Below are positions 19,011 through 27,541 of a DNA stretch of 64,000 nucleotides, one piece after another (position 1 is the first letter of the stretch; the number at the start of each line of letters is the position of its first letter). Source of the DNA: Flavobacterium sp. ALJ2 (lineage in GTDB: Bacteria > Bacteroidota > Bacteroidia > Flavobacteriales > Flavobacteriaceae); contig NZ_JADNRC010000009.1 in assembly GCF_015594725.1 (NCBI RefSeq), positions 124,001-188,000 of the forward strand, in the 5' to 3' direction. The position numbers and the translations under genes are program-made. A model generated the notes under the pieces. That model ran no database searches, had not been told where the DNA came from, and saw nothing but the letters and a program-made list of their open reading frames with translations.

Positions 19011-19928
19011 ATGAAAACAACTTTTTACAGTAACGGAAAACTTTTAATAACCGGAGAATACTTAGTATTAGATGGCGCAAAAGCATTTGCTTTACCAACA
19101 AAATTTGGACAAAGTTTAATTGTTGCCAAAGGAGAGAACCAAGAAATACAGTGGAGAAGTTACGATGCAGATAATAGTATCTGGTTTGAAGACACTATAA
19201 CTTTTAACGAGATAATAGACAATCCCGAACCAAAAACTGAAACGGTAAAAACTACATTAACAAACATTTTACACGAAGCTTATTTATTGAATCCAGAGTT
19301 TTTAACCCAATCACAAGGATATCAAATAAACACACAACTTACTTTTCCTAAAAACTGGGGCTTAGGCACATCATCGACATTATTAAACAATATTGCCCAA
19401 TGGACCGAAATTGATGCTTTTACGCTTCTTAAAAACAGTTTTGGAGGCAGTGGATACGACATTGCCTGTGCACAAAACAACACTCCTATATTATATCATC
19501 TACAACAAGATTTACCAATTGTAGAAACGATAGACTTCAATCCTAAATTTAGTCAGAATTTGTATTTTGTGTATTTGAACAAAAAACAAAGTAGTAAAGC
19601 AGCAATAACAGCTTATTACAACAACAAAAACAGCCACCTCTCAAAGATAATTGCCAATAACGACAAAATAACACAAGCTGTTATACATGCCAAAACTGGA
19701 AAAGAATTTGCTAAAACATTAGCAGTTCATGAAGCTGAAATGAGCAATATTCTAAAAATGAAAACCATCAAAGAAAAACTCTTTCCCGATTTTGAAGGCG
19801 TAATAAAAAGTCTTGGTGCTTGGGGAGGCGATTTTGTAATGGCAATATCCAAAGACAATCCAACAGAATATTTTACCACCAAAGGATATAAAACAATAAT
19901 TCCTTATAACGAAATGATACTGACTTAA
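19011..19928 (+). CDS. GYDIA-type GHMP kinase, candidate phosphomevalonate kinase
   Basis: This 305-residue GHMP-superfamily kinase begins SNGKLLITGEYLVLDGAKA, the usual N-terminal substrate-loop region. It has the ATP-binding glycine/serine loop as NWGLGTSSTLLNN, then NSFGGSGYDIACAQ, which gives the subfamily its GYDIA name. The C-terminal glycine motif reads SLGAWGGDFVMA. The substrate cannot be read from sequence. Its position directly after HMG-CoA reductase suggests isoprenoid precursor synthesis. The window also holds mevalonate kinase and the diphosphate decarboxylase, so phosphomevalonate kinase is the natural guess. Confidence 0.8.
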   Translation: MKTTFYSNGKLLITGEYLVLDGAKAFALPTKFGQSLIVAKGENQEIQWRSYDADNSIWFEDTITFNEIIDNPEPKTETVKTTLTNILHEAYLLNPEFLTQSQGYQINTQLTFPKNWGLGTSSTLLNNIAQWTEIDAFTLLKNSFGGSGYDIACAQNNTPILYHLQQDLPIVETIDFNPKFSQNLYFVYLNKKQSSKAAITAYYNNKNSHLSKIIANNDKITQAVIHAKTGKEFAKTLAVHEAEMSNILKMKTIKEKLFPDFEGVIKSLGAWGGDFVMAISKDNPTEYFTTKGYKTIIPYNEMILT

Positions 19929-19950
19929 GCCTTAACTAAAAATAATTTCA

Positions 19951-19999
19951 TCAAAAAACACAAACCTTGCTAGAGTATAGCAAGGTTTGTGTTTTTTGA
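19951..19999. terminator. Strong bidirectional terminator between convergent genes
   Basis: Two perfectly complementary 20-base arms (19951-19970, 19980-19999) flank a 9-base loop. The arms have A-rich and T-rich ends, so a U-tract forms in either direction. It sits 22 bases after the GHMP kinase stop codon. Confidence 0.9.
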
Positions 20000-20082
20000 T
20001 ATTGTAGTTATCATAATCAACATGAAAGGCTTAACTAGTTTAAAAGCCATTAAGAATACTATTTGAAAAATGTCTAATCAAA

Positions 20083-20117
20083 AAAAATCTCGAAACACAA
20101 AGTATTTCGAGATTTTT
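20083..20117 (-). terminator. Terminator after the PpiD-like gene
   Basis: Perfect 13-base arms (20083-20095 and 20105-20117) have the core ATCTCGAAA/TTTCGAGAT and a 9-base loop. Read on the minus strand the arm ends in a T-run. It lies about 30 bases beyond the stop codon of the gene ending at 20149. Confidence 0.85.
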
Positions 20118-20148
20118 AGATTTAATCTTTTATGTAAATTTTGATAAA

Positions 20149-22248
20149 TTAGTAGCTAAAGTGAGCTCTGTTATCAACGATTTTAGCGTTATCTTTTAAT
20201 GCAGGAAGAATTCTGTTTACATCCTGTGCACTTTGTGCTTTAACTTGAGCAACATAAGCCGCGTGGTCTTTTAAAGCAGGTGCTTTTATAGTGCTATTGT
20301 TTTTAACAACATAAACACCTGTATTACCTTCAATTGGAGCAGATAATTTACCCGCAGCCAAAGCAAATGCATTACCAACAACTTTTGGTTCTTGTCCAAC
20401 TCCACCAGGTAAAATTGGGTTACTCATAGTTACATCTGTTGCTTGCTGTACAGCCACTCCGGCGCTTTTAGCAATTGCCTCGATAGTAGTACCATTCATT
20501 TTAGCTTTAAGGATTTCAGCTTTTTTCTTGTTTTTAAGAATTGGCTCAACATAAGGTCTTGCAACATCTACAGATACTAAACCTGTTTTATTAATATTCT
20601 TAAGTTGTGCAATAACGTGACCGATATTAGCTAACTCAAAACGTTTAACATCACCTTTACTTGTTCCTTTTTCAAAAGCCCATCTTACAATAGTTCTTTG
20701 ATTTCCTAATTGTCCGAAATTTTCGTCCATACCTTTTACAGTAACTGCAGGAGAAACCGTTAATTTCATGTCTTTTGCAACTTTACTAAAGTCTTTACCA
20801 GCAGCGTCCATTTCAAATTTAGTTGCTTGAGTAAATACTCTATCAGAAGTTACTTCTGATGCTTCTATTTTTTGAGCTACTGTAGCTAAACGAATACCAT
20901 CTTGTTTGTCAGTAATTTTGATAATATGAAAACCAAAAGGAGTTTCTACCAATCCTATTTTTCCAATCGGATTATTGAAAACAAAATCATTAAATGGTTT
21001 AACCATTTGGTTTTGCCCAAAATATCCTAAATCACCACCTTGTTGTGCAGATGAATCATCTGAAGCCGTAAAAGCTAACATTAAGAAACTATCTGGATTT
21101 GCATTTACTTGAGCCAAAACTTCTTCTGCTTTAGCTTTAGCTTGCTCTTTAGTTCTTCTTTCTTTTTGATTTGGAACCTGTGTTCCTTCATAACTAATTA
21201 AAATATGACTAGCTTTTGCATTAACTCCTGCTTTAAACCCTAAAGATTTAGAAATACAGTAGTAGTTACCAAAAATATAAGGACCATAAACTTCACCTGG
21301 AGCAAGAGTAAATAATTTATCTGCATCTACAGCTGGCAAATCTTTCTTAGCTACATAAGTTGAATCGTAAGGTACATCTGAATTTGAATTAACAAAGTCA
21401 GCAACATTCTTAGCTGATTTAAATCCTGGCAAAGTATCATTTTTACCTGTTTTTTGGTTGTAAACAATACTTCCAGATAATAATGCTGTTACTTTTGCTT
21501 TAATTTCTGCTTCATCTTCTTTAGATGCTTTATCTTCAATTAAAACATACTGAATCTCACGAGTTTCATCTGCTTTAAATTTCTTTTCGTCTTTTTTCAT
21601 GAAATCAACGATTTCAGAATCAGATACTTTTACATCGCTATCTTTGATAGAAGAATACAATCCAGCTGCAAAAGCAAAGTTAACTTTGTTTGCTTCCATT
21701 TCATATTTCAACTTACCTTCTGCTACAGTTGTATAAAGTCCAGCTTTAATCAACGTATTGTATATTTGGTATTTTGCATTCAAATCCGCATCTTTCTCTC
21801 TATCTTTTAAATATTGAGCTTGCTCTGGATTTGCTCTAAAATATTCTTTAAATTTTGCTACGTCAAAAACCCCTGCTGCATTTAAGAACATTGGATTTTT
21901 TCCGATATTTTGGTCAGCTTTTAAAACTTCAAATAAATGCTTCTCACCTACTCTTAATCCTAATTTATCAAACTCTGATGATAATAGGGCAATAGAAACC
22001 TCTTGATCCCAAACTCTGTTTGCAGCTTCAGTGGAAGTTATTCCTTGCCCACTTTTTTCAACACTACTAACTTTGATTCTAAAATCTTCAAATGAAATAT
22101 CTTTCCCATTGATGCTTCCTACGTCTTTTGAACTCTCACCAAAATTTCCACTACTGAAAAGGTCTTGAATGATAAATGCTAATAATGCAAGTGCAATAAC
22201 GCCTATCAATAAAGCGGAACGTTGTCTAATTTTTGCTAAAACTGCCAT
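20149..22248 (-). CDS. Peptidyl-prolyl cis-trans isomerase, PpiD/SurA-like membrane-anchored chaperone
   Basis: This 699-residue protein has one N-terminal membrane anchor (about residues 14-32) followed by a SurA-N-like helical region. A parvulin domain is near residues 335-450 (AKASHILISYEG ... GGDLGYFGQNQMVKPFNDFVF ... ETPFGFHIIKITDK), and a second degenerate parvulin-like segment lies toward the C terminus. It helps fold proteins leaving the Sec translocon. I chose the ATG at 22248 (MAVLAKIRQRS). The 14 upstream in-frame residues have no counterpart in PpiD proteins. It is last in a minus-strand envelope operon, 108 bases after the CNNM/CBS gene. Confidence 0.92.
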   Translation of the reverse strand: MAVLAKIRQRSALLIGVIALALLAFIIQDLFSSGNFGESSKDVGSINGKDISFEDFRIKVSSVEKSGQGITSTEAANRVWDQEVSIALLSSEFDKLGLRVGEKHLFEVLKADQNIGKNPMFLNAAGVFDVAKFKEYFRANPEQAQYLKDREKDADLNAKYQIYNTLIKAGLYTTVAEGKLKYEMEANKVNFAFAAGLYSSIKDSDVKVSDSEIVDFMKKDEKKFKADETREIQYVLIEDKASKEDEAEIKAKVTALLSGSIVYNQKTGKNDTLPGFKSAKNVADFVNSNSDVPYDSTYVAKKDLPAVDADKLFTLAPGEVYGPYIFGNYYCISKSLGFKAGVNAKASHILISYEGTQVPNQKERRTKEQAKAKAEEVLAQVNANPDSFLMLAFTASDDSSAQQGGDLGYFGQNQMVKPFNDFVFNNPIGKIGLVETPFGFHIIKITDKQDGIRLATVAQKIEASEVTSDRVFTQATKFEMDAAGKDFSKVAKDMKLTVSPAVTVKGMDENFGQLGNQRTIVRWAFEKGTSKGDVKRFELANIGHVIAQLKNINKTGLVSVDVARPYVEPILKNKKKAEILKAKMNGTTIEAIAKSAGVAVQQATDVTMSNPILPGGVGQEPKVVGNAFALAAGKLSAPIEGNTGVYVVKNNSTIKAPALKDHAAYVAQVKAQSAQDVNRILPALKDNAKIVDNRAHFSY

Positions 22249-22356
22249 TTTTATTGTTGTTAATTTTATATTCAGTTTGCGAAAATACAATTATCTAGCT
22301 AATAATAATACTAGTAGCAATTTATTTTCCAAGATTTTTTATTTTTCTAAAAAAAA

Positions 22357-23616
22357 TCACTCTTTTATAGTCATTTTGACTAATTCTATTTTCTTATTTG
22401 TTGCCTCTTCTATCACAAAATGATAGTTTCCTATGGTGATTTCTTCTCCGATTTGTGGAATTTCTTTTGTATAATCTACAATAAACCCACCCAAGGTTCC
22501 ATATGAATCACTTTCTGGAATATCCAATTTATATGTTTCATTTAAATACTCAACATCAAATCGGGTTGAGAAAATATATTTCCCTTCTCCCAATTCTTTT
22601 TCTATTAACTCCTCATTTGAATCATGTTCGTCTTCAATCTCTCCAAACAATTCCTCTACAATATCTTCAACGGTTATTATTCCAGAAGTCCCACCATATT
22701 CATCTAGCACTACGGCTACGCTTTTTCGTTTCTTGGTAAGCAAATTCAAGACATCTTTTATATAAACTGTTTCTGGAACAAACTCAACAGGAATCAATAC
22801 CGACTTTATAGTTTCTGGCTTTTTAAACAAATCAAAAGAATGCACATATCCTAAAATATCATCTAATGAATTCTGATAAACAAGTATTTTTGAATACCCC
22901 GTTTCTACAAACAAATTTTTAAGTACATCTATAGTATCAAACAACTCAACCGCATCTAATTCAGTACGTGGCGTCATTATATCTCTTGCTTTTACCCCCG
23001 AAAACTCTAAAGCATTCTGAAATATTTGTATCTCTGAATCAACTTCTTCATCATCTTCTACAGTGCTCATTTGCTCTGAAATATAATTTCCAAGTTCAAC
23101 TTTACTAAAGAAAAACTGAACCTGATCTCCCTCTGTCTTAAAAAATTTACGCAAGATAAAATCTGAAATCCATATAAAAAAAGTAGAGAGATAATAAAAC
23201 AGCCAGTAGAAAAAATATGCTGGAATTGCAAAAAATTTAATTAAAGAATTCGCATAAATTTGAAAAAACACCTTTGGAAAAAACTCTGCAGTAATTAAAA
23301 TAAAGAAAGTAGAAACCACAGTTTGAATTAGCAAACTAGCTGCATTCGAAAAATGATACCCAAACTCTAAAAGTGCTTTTAAAAGCAAATCTCCCATAAA
23401 AAAACTATAAACAACTATTGCAATATTGTTTCCAATTAACATAGCTGCTATAAATTTCGAAGGTTTTTCGGTAAGCTTAGTAAGAATCTTAGACAAGAAG
23501 TTTTCTTGTTTCTTCTCAATCTCCAGATAAATCTTATTCGAAGATATGAATGCAATTTCCATACCCGAAAAAAAGGCTGATAGTATTAAACATAGTATTA
23601 TAATACTAATCTCCAT
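22357..23616 (-). CDS. CNNM (DUF21) / CBS-domain / CorC-HlyC membrane protein, hemolysin-like
   Basis: This 419-residue protein has an N-terminal DUF21/CNNM membrane domain with about four helices (FFSGMEIAFISSNK at residues 15-28). A CBS pair follows (DIMTPRTELDAV at about 214; VAVVLDEYGGTSGIITVEDIVEELFGEIEDEHD at about 300-332, described here by its ends). A C-terminal CorC/HlyC domain closes it (YGTLGGFIVDYTKEIPQIGE). The family is linked to divalent cation export. The 2-base spacing to the upstream small membrane gene shows they are co-transcribed. GldE is a related flavobacterial protein, but no gld genes are beside it. Confidence 0.9.
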   Translation of the reverse strand: MEISIIILCLILSAFFSGMEIAFISSNKIYLEIEKKQENFLSKILTKLTEKPSKFIAAMLIGNNIAIVVYSFFMGDLLLKALLEFGYHFSNAASLLIQTVVSTFFILITAEFFPKVFFQIYANSLIKFFAIPAYFFYWLFYYLSTFFIWISDFILRKFFKTEGDQVQFFFSKVELGNYISEQMSTVEDDEEVDSEIQIFQNALEFSGVKARDIMTPRTELDAVELFDTIDVLKNLFVETGYSKILVYQNSLDDILGYVHSFDLFKKPETIKSVLIPVEFVPETVYIKDVLNLLTKKRKSVAVVLDEYGGTSGIITVEDIVEELFGEIEDEHDSNEELIEKELGEGKYIFSTRFDVEYLNETYKLDIPESDSYGTLGGFIVDYTKEIPQIGEEITIGNYHFVIEEATNKKIELVKMTIKE

Positions 23617-23618
23617 TT

Positions 23619-23813
23619 TTACTGTTTTTTATTACGATTGTCAAGTTTATTGGCGAATTTTCTCCTAAAAAAGAACATAAAAACTCCCATTCCTGCAATC
23701 AAAAAACTTAACCACGGAGTAGCTTCACCTGCACTTATTTTCATTATTGCCTCATAAGTAAAAAGAATTGCAACTATTAGATAAGCATATTGCGTGTATT
23801 TTAAGTAACCCAT
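23619..23813 (-). CDS. Small membrane protein of unknown function
   Basis: This 64-residue protein has two hydrophobic helices (about residues 9-25 and 33-49) and a very basic tail (RRKFANKLDNRNKKQ). It sits 11 bases after lptC and 2 bases before the CNNM/CBS gene, which makes it a genuine operon member. I do not recognise a family. Confidence 0.7.
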   Translation of the reverse strand: MGYLKYTQYAYLIVAILFTYEAIMKISAGEATPWLSFLIAGMGVFMFFFRRKFANKLDNRNKKQ

Positions 23814-23824
23814 AATTATTATTT

Positions 23825-24379
23825 TTATTCTTCGGTTTCTATCTCCCCGTTCATTCGTTGAGAGTTTATTATTTTAAAATCTTTACTAAAATCAATTCCC
23901 TGTCCATACGAAACTCCTTTAGCATCTGTAAATTTAAACTTTCTTTCGGTATAAAACCATTCGTTTTTCTGATCAAAATACAATTGCTCTGTCTCTAACA
24001 TCTGACCATCCTCTGTAGTGATTTTTACTTTTCCTTGTAAATCGATAACAGAAGTTTGCTTATAAGAAATAGCATAATTTGCTTTTACATAAGTACGTTT
24101 GCGTTTTTTATCATACAAAGTAACATCTATCCCTTTTGGAAAATCAGTAAATGGAAAACTTACATTAGAGTAATCCAACATCTTGGGACTTATTAAAATT
24201 CCTGAAATAAGCCCAGAATCGGTATATTTTATATTGACATTATCAGCATCACTAGCAGGAACAAACTCTACAAAATTACTTCTTTGTACGTCTTTAAAAT
24301 TACCTTCGCATCCTAGAAAAAACATCGCAATAAAAATTACGAACCCAGAAATAACACTATGTTTTTTAAGTAAATTCAT
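23825..24379 (-). CDS. lptC: LPS export periplasmic protein LptC, lipoprotein form
   Basis: This 184-residue protein has a lipobox FLGC (Cys about residue 24). A beta-jellyroll LptC/OstA-like domain follows: LISPKMLDYS, DVTLYDKKRKRTYVKANYAISYK, KVKITTEDGQMLETEQLYFDQ. LptC bridges LPS from LptB2FG to LptA. Enteric LptC keeps an N-terminal membrane helix, whereas the lipoprotein form is common in Bacteroidota. It is in operon order between the outer-membrane protein gene and a small membrane gene. Confidence 0.85.
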   Translation of the reverse strand: MNLLKKHSVISGFVIFIAMFFLGCEGNFKDVQRSNFVEFVPASDADNVNIKYTDSGLISGILISPKMLDYSNVSFPFTDFPKGIDVTLYDKKRKRTYVKANYAISYKQTSVIDLQGKVKITTEDGQMLETEQLYFDQKNEWFYTERKFKFTDAKGVSYGQGIDFSKDFKIINSQRMNGEIETEE

Positions 24380-24423
24380 TCACTAAATAAGGTATTAAAC
24401 TCCTACAGAGTTTACAATCTGGA

Positions 24424-25677
24424 TTAATTAAACTTGCTTCTTTCGAACCATTTATCGTTTAATGAGAAACCTAGGCTAAAATTAGCATAATTCTCTTGAA
24501 TTAAACCTGCCGATGTAGTCCCTCTTTTTCCAAACTCCATTCCAAAATTGATATTAGAAAATGTCCCTGAAATTGGAAATCCTGCTCCAAGTGTAAGTCC
24601 GATATCATTTACTCTTTGTGAGTTAATTATCAAAGCTGTTCTTTCATATTTAAGACCTGCTCTATAAGTAACTCTATTAAAGTATCCTGAAAAAGAGCTA
24701 TAATTAGGAACATAGTAACCTCCTAAACTTGCACTTGCAGCTTTTCCATATCCTACATTTGGCGCAGCATTGTATACACTTGATTGATCAACTGAGTTTT
24801 GATATGAAATTTTCCCTCCAATTAACCATTTTCTTGCCTCTCCCACACCTGCACTCAAGGCTAGTTTAAACGGCATATTTACATCAACCTTATTTTTTAA
24901 ATCTTCTCCAGGATCTAAAACAGTGAAATTAAGTCCCGAACCAAGCATTCCTGTTGAAATGTTTCTTGTGTTTTCAGAATTCAATTTACTTTGTATAGTA
25001 TATGTTGCACTACTAAAGAAAGATAATTTTTTATTTATCTTATACTGATACATAGCTCCTAAGTTAAAATTAAATCCTGACAAATAAGTTGTATTTAATT
25101 CTCTAGTTCCAACTGGAACATCAGGAATAAACTCTAAACTAGTAGTTTCAACCTTACCAAAATCATATTGAATGTCTGCTCCAATACTTAAATTCGGTTT
25201 AACTTTATATGCAAGTCCAAAATAAACTTTATTCAAACCACCCGAACCATCAAATCTTTTATTATTACCTCCATTATTTACTGCAAGCGATTCTATTTGA
25301 TATCCTACAGATGAATATGGAATCAATCCAAAACCTACTCCAAACTTTTTCCCTAAAGGCAAACCTACTGCTATATAATCTAAGGTTGTTCTTTGCGCTT
25401 TTGCCGATTCTTTATCAGTTTTTAAAGTACTTGAATTAAATGTTCCCCCTACTGTAAAACTTGTTAGTTTTAAATTTGCATAACTCGCAGGGTTTTCCAT
25501 ATTAATATGAATACTATCTTGCTCTACTGCAATACCCGACATAGAACGACTTTCGACAGTTCCTTTAAACCTTACATCTCCAATTCCATAAAAAGAATAA
25601 GGAGAAGATGTTCCTTGTTGAGCAAAAGATACGAATGACAAAAGTAAGCAAGCGCTTATTATAATTTTTTTAATCAT
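24424..25677 (-). CDS. Outer-membrane beta-barrel protein of unknown substrate
   Basis: This 417-residue protein has a signal peptide ending SFAQQ. Alternating hydrophobic beta-strands end in aromatic residues (FTVGGTF, YIAVGLPLGKKFGVGFGLIPY, LSIGADIQYDF, FNLGAMYQY, ANFSLGFSLND). The N-terminal stretch GTSSPYSFYGIGD resembles the aromatic-hydrocarbon-transporter/PorV-like barrels of flavobacteria. The gene start overlaps the end of coaX by 8 bases. Being upstream of lptC in the operon suggests an envelope function, but no substrate can be named. Confidence 0.8.
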   Translation of the reverse strand: MIKKIIISACLLLSFVSFAQQGTSSPYSFYGIGDVRFKGTVESRSMSGIAVEQDSIHINMENPASYANLKLTSFTVGGTFNSSTLKTDKESAKAQRTTLDYIAVGLPLGKKFGVGFGLIPYSSVGYQIESLAVNNGGNNKRFDGSGGLNKVYFGLAYKVKPNLSIGADIQYDFGKVETTSLEFIPDVPVGTRELNTTYLSGFNFNLGAMYQYKINKKLSFFSSATYTIQSKLNSENTRNISTGMLGSGLNFTVLDPGEDLKNKVDVNMPFKLALSAGVGEARKWLIGGKISYQNSVDQSSVYNAAPNVGYGKAASASLGGYYVPNYSSFSGYFNRVTYRAGLKYERTALIINSQRVNDIGLTLGAGFPISGTFSNINFGMEFGKRGTTSAGLIQENYANFSLGFSLNDKWFERSKFN

Positions 25678-26404
25678 TGTTGATTTTATATTGAAATGTT
25701 TGGTTCAAACTTTCTAATAAGAAATTTGAATTGGCAAATATGGTATTTTTTAATCGTTTAGCCAAAAAAAGTGCATCACCACCCGTTAAAATTATTATAA
25801 AATTTAAGTAGTCTGCTTTGTATTGATCGATAAAACCGTCTATTTCGTAGACGAATCCATTGACAACGCCTGAATGTATTGATTCGGGAGTCGAATTTCC
25901 TATATATGATTTAGGTTCTTCAAATGTTAATAACGGAAGTTTTGCTGTATAATTATGGAGCGCTTCATATCTTAATCGCAACCCTGGAGATATAGCTCCT
26001 CCTAAATAATTATCATTTTCATCGACAAAATCATATGTAATACAAGTTCCAGCATCAATAACCAGTCTATTTTGCTTAGGATATTGTAATGTTGCTCCAC
26101 TAGCAAGTACAACTCGATCTATTCCTAAAGTTTTTGGCGTAGCATATTTATTTGTAAAAGGAAAACAATCTTCATTAGTCAAAAAACAAACATTTACATC
26201 ATTATTAAAAACTAAAAACGACTCTTTTCCGATATTTCCAACCGAAGCAACAACCAAATCTGTTATTTTTTCAAATTTATTTAAAATATCTTTAATTCTT
26301 TTTTCGAGTTGATTTTTATCAAAAACAAAAAACTCTAAAGCAGTATTATTCTCAAAAACAGCACCTTTAATACGTGTATTCCCAACATCAATTGTTAAAA
26401 CCAT
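25670..26404 (-). CDS. coaX: Type III pantothenate kinase
   Basis: This 244-residue cytoplasmic enzyme phosphorylates pantothenate, the first step of coenzyme A synthesis. It shows LTIDVGNTRIKG (phosphate-binding strand with catalytic Asp6), GIDRVVLASGA, VIDAGTCITYDFVD (second Asp) and GGAISPGLRLRYEALH, the family's diagnostic motif. It is first in the minus-strand operon, and its last 8 bases overlap the outer-membrane protein gene. Confidence 0.95.
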   Translation of the reverse strand: MVLTIDVGNTRIKGAVFENNTALEFFVFDKNQLEKRIKDILNKFEKITDLVVASVGNIGKESFLVFNNDVNVCFLTNEDCFPFTNKYATPKTLGIDRVVLASGATLQYPKQNRLVIDAGTCITYDFVDENDNYLGGAISPGLRLRYEALHNYTAKLPLLTFEEPKSYIGNSTPESIHSGVVNGFVYEIDGFIDQYKADYLNFIIILTGGDALFLAKRLKNTIFANSNFLLESLNQTFQYKINND

Positions 26405-26454
26405 AGCTTCTTATTTACTGCTGCGAAGATACAAATTGATTTTTTTTTAAAATT

Positions 26455-26487
26455 GTTTTGGAGAAACTAAAAAACATTCTATATTTG
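26455..26487 (+). promoter_or_regulatory. Promoter of the first tRNA-Phe gene
   Basis: A TTG (-33 element) is followed after a 19-base spacer by TATATTTG at 26480-26487, matching the Bacteroidota layout TTG-N19-TAnnTTTG. The transcript would start about 6 bases later, giving a short leader before 26504. The same block recurs upstream of the second copy. Confidence 0.75.
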
Positions 26488-26503
26488 CACCCGCAACAAG
26501 CAC

Positions 26504-26576
26504 GGTACCTTAGCTCAGATGGTAGAGCAATGGACTGAAAATCCATGTGTCCCTGGTTCGATCCCTGGAGGTACCA
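26504..26576 (+). tRNA. tRNA-Phe (anticodon GAA), copy 1
   Basis: This 73-base cloverleaf has acceptor arms GGTACCT/AGGTACC with discriminator A, D arm GCTC/GAGC, anticodon stem ATGGA/TCCAT, loop CTGAAAA and T loop TTCGATC. The T stem (CCTGG/CCTGG) has one central T·T mismatch. The 3' CCA is not encoded. Confidence 0.97.
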
Positions 26577-26579
26577 CAA

Positions 26580-26601
26580 AACCCACTCAAACGAGTGGGT
26601 T
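26580..26601 (+). terminator. Terminator of tRNA-Phe copy 1
   Basis: The stem AACCCACTC/GAGTGGGTT with a 4-base loop is followed by TTTTTGTTTTTTT, 3 bases after the tRNA. Confidence 0.92.
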
Positions 26602-26666
26602 TTTTGTTTTTTTATAATAAATCCATTCTTTCTTTAAATTTACCTTGGATAAACTAAAAAACATTC

Positions 26667-26674
26667 TATATTTG
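26667..26674 (+). promoter_or_regulatory. -7 element of the second tRNA-Phe gene
   Basis: TATATTTG sits within a block nearly identical to the promoter of copy 1 (from TTGGA to the tRNA start, with only a few changes). It lies immediately after the terminator of copy 1, so each tRNA is an independent transcription unit. Confidence 0.75.
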
Positions 26675-26690
26675 CACCCGCAATAAGTAC

Positions 26691-26763
26691 GGTACCTTAG
26701 CTCAGATGGTAGAGCAATGGACTGAAAATCCATGTGTCCCTGGTTCGATCCCTGGAGGTACCA
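26691..26763 (+). tRNA. tRNA-Phe (anticodon GAA), copy 2
   Basis: All 73 bases match copy 1, including the T·T mismatch in the T stem. Spacing to copy 1 is 187 bases start to start. Confidence 0.97.
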
Positions 26764-26767
26764 CATT

Positions 26768-26800
26768 AAGCCCTTGAATCTTTAAAGATTTCAAGGGCTT
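26768..26800 (+). terminator. Terminator of tRNA-Phe copy 2
   Basis: A long hairpin with arms AAGCCCTTGAA and TTCAAGGGCTT is followed by TTTT, starting 5 bases past the tRNA. It differs in sequence from the terminator of copy 1, so the duplication ended at the tRNA 3' end. Confidence 0.92.
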
Positions 26801-27035
26801 TTTTATGCGTAGTACTAAAAAGAGATCAACACGAAATCCTAAAAAAACTTCCTTGTTCTCTCCTACAGACATTCGGCAATGACTTACCATATTTTATTAA
26901 AAGCAGGACTGTATCTATTAAATACGCATTAATTTGTGTATAAAAAAATGCGTTCCATAAATTTAAACAACTTTTATTATACAATTCTCCATATAATAAT
27001 TGCTAAATTGATATATTTATGCAAAATAGATATAC

Positions 27036-27455
27036 ATGGAACTTTTATCTTGCCCAAAATGCCAAAGTGATCACATTATTAAAAGTGGTATTATCAATAC
27101 TAAACAAAGGTATCTATGCAAAAAATGCAATTACTTTTTTACTGTGAACAAGATTGGCAAAAAAATTGACGAATACTATGTAACCAAAGCACTACAACTG
27201 TACCTCGAAGGATTGAGCTTTCGCGAGATTGAACGAATCATCGGAGTTTCGCATGTAACAATAAGCAATTGGATAAAGGCTTATAACATAAAAAAACCTT
27301 TACAAACCAACTACCATCCTACATATAAGATCTTTAACCACTCAGAACTTATTGAATACTTAAATAAAAAACAATTATTATCTGGTGCTGGCATGATTAT
27401 AACAGAACTGGGAGACAAGTTTATGCTTATAAAATGGGAGCGTTTTAAGGATTAA
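27036..27455 (+). CDS. InsA-like zinc-ribbon / helix-turn-helix DNA-binding protein (possibly domesticated transposase part)
   Basis: This 139-residue protein has an N-terminal zinc ribbon with CPKC at residues 6-9 and CKKC at about 29-32. A helix-turn-helix segment follows (GLSFREIERIIGVSHVTISNWIK). This is the architecture of InsA, the DNA-binding ORF of IS1-type elements. No catalytic DDE transposase ORF follows and I see no flanking terminal inverted repeats or target duplication. The remaining 45 residues are unlike a transposase. A single-copy regulator made from an IS component is the best reading. The porin and carrier genes follow 86 bases downstream on the same strand. Confidence 0.72.
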   Translation: MELLSCPKCQSDHIIKSGIINTKQRYLCKKCNYFFTVNKIGKKIDEYYVTKALQLYLEGLSFREIERIIGVSHVTISNWIKAYNIKKPLQTNYHPTYKIFNHSELIEYLNKKQLLSGAGMIITELGDKFMLIKWERFKD

Positions 27456-27541
27456 CTATACTAGTTTACACAAAAATATATCATAATTTTTTTCTACAAT
27501 AAAATAACTCAATTTGGCACTTTATTAACCAAATAGTATTT

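Noticed and set aside
22357..23616. Naming the CNNM/CBS protein GldE
   Set aside because: The architecture fits, but the GldE gene normally sits with gldD and ssb, and none is nearby. The general family name is safer.
26702..26890. Minus-strand ORF with VVPPGIEPGTHGFSVHC across tRNA-Phe copy 2
   Set aside because: It is the antisense translation of a tRNA gene, a well-known source of false proteins.
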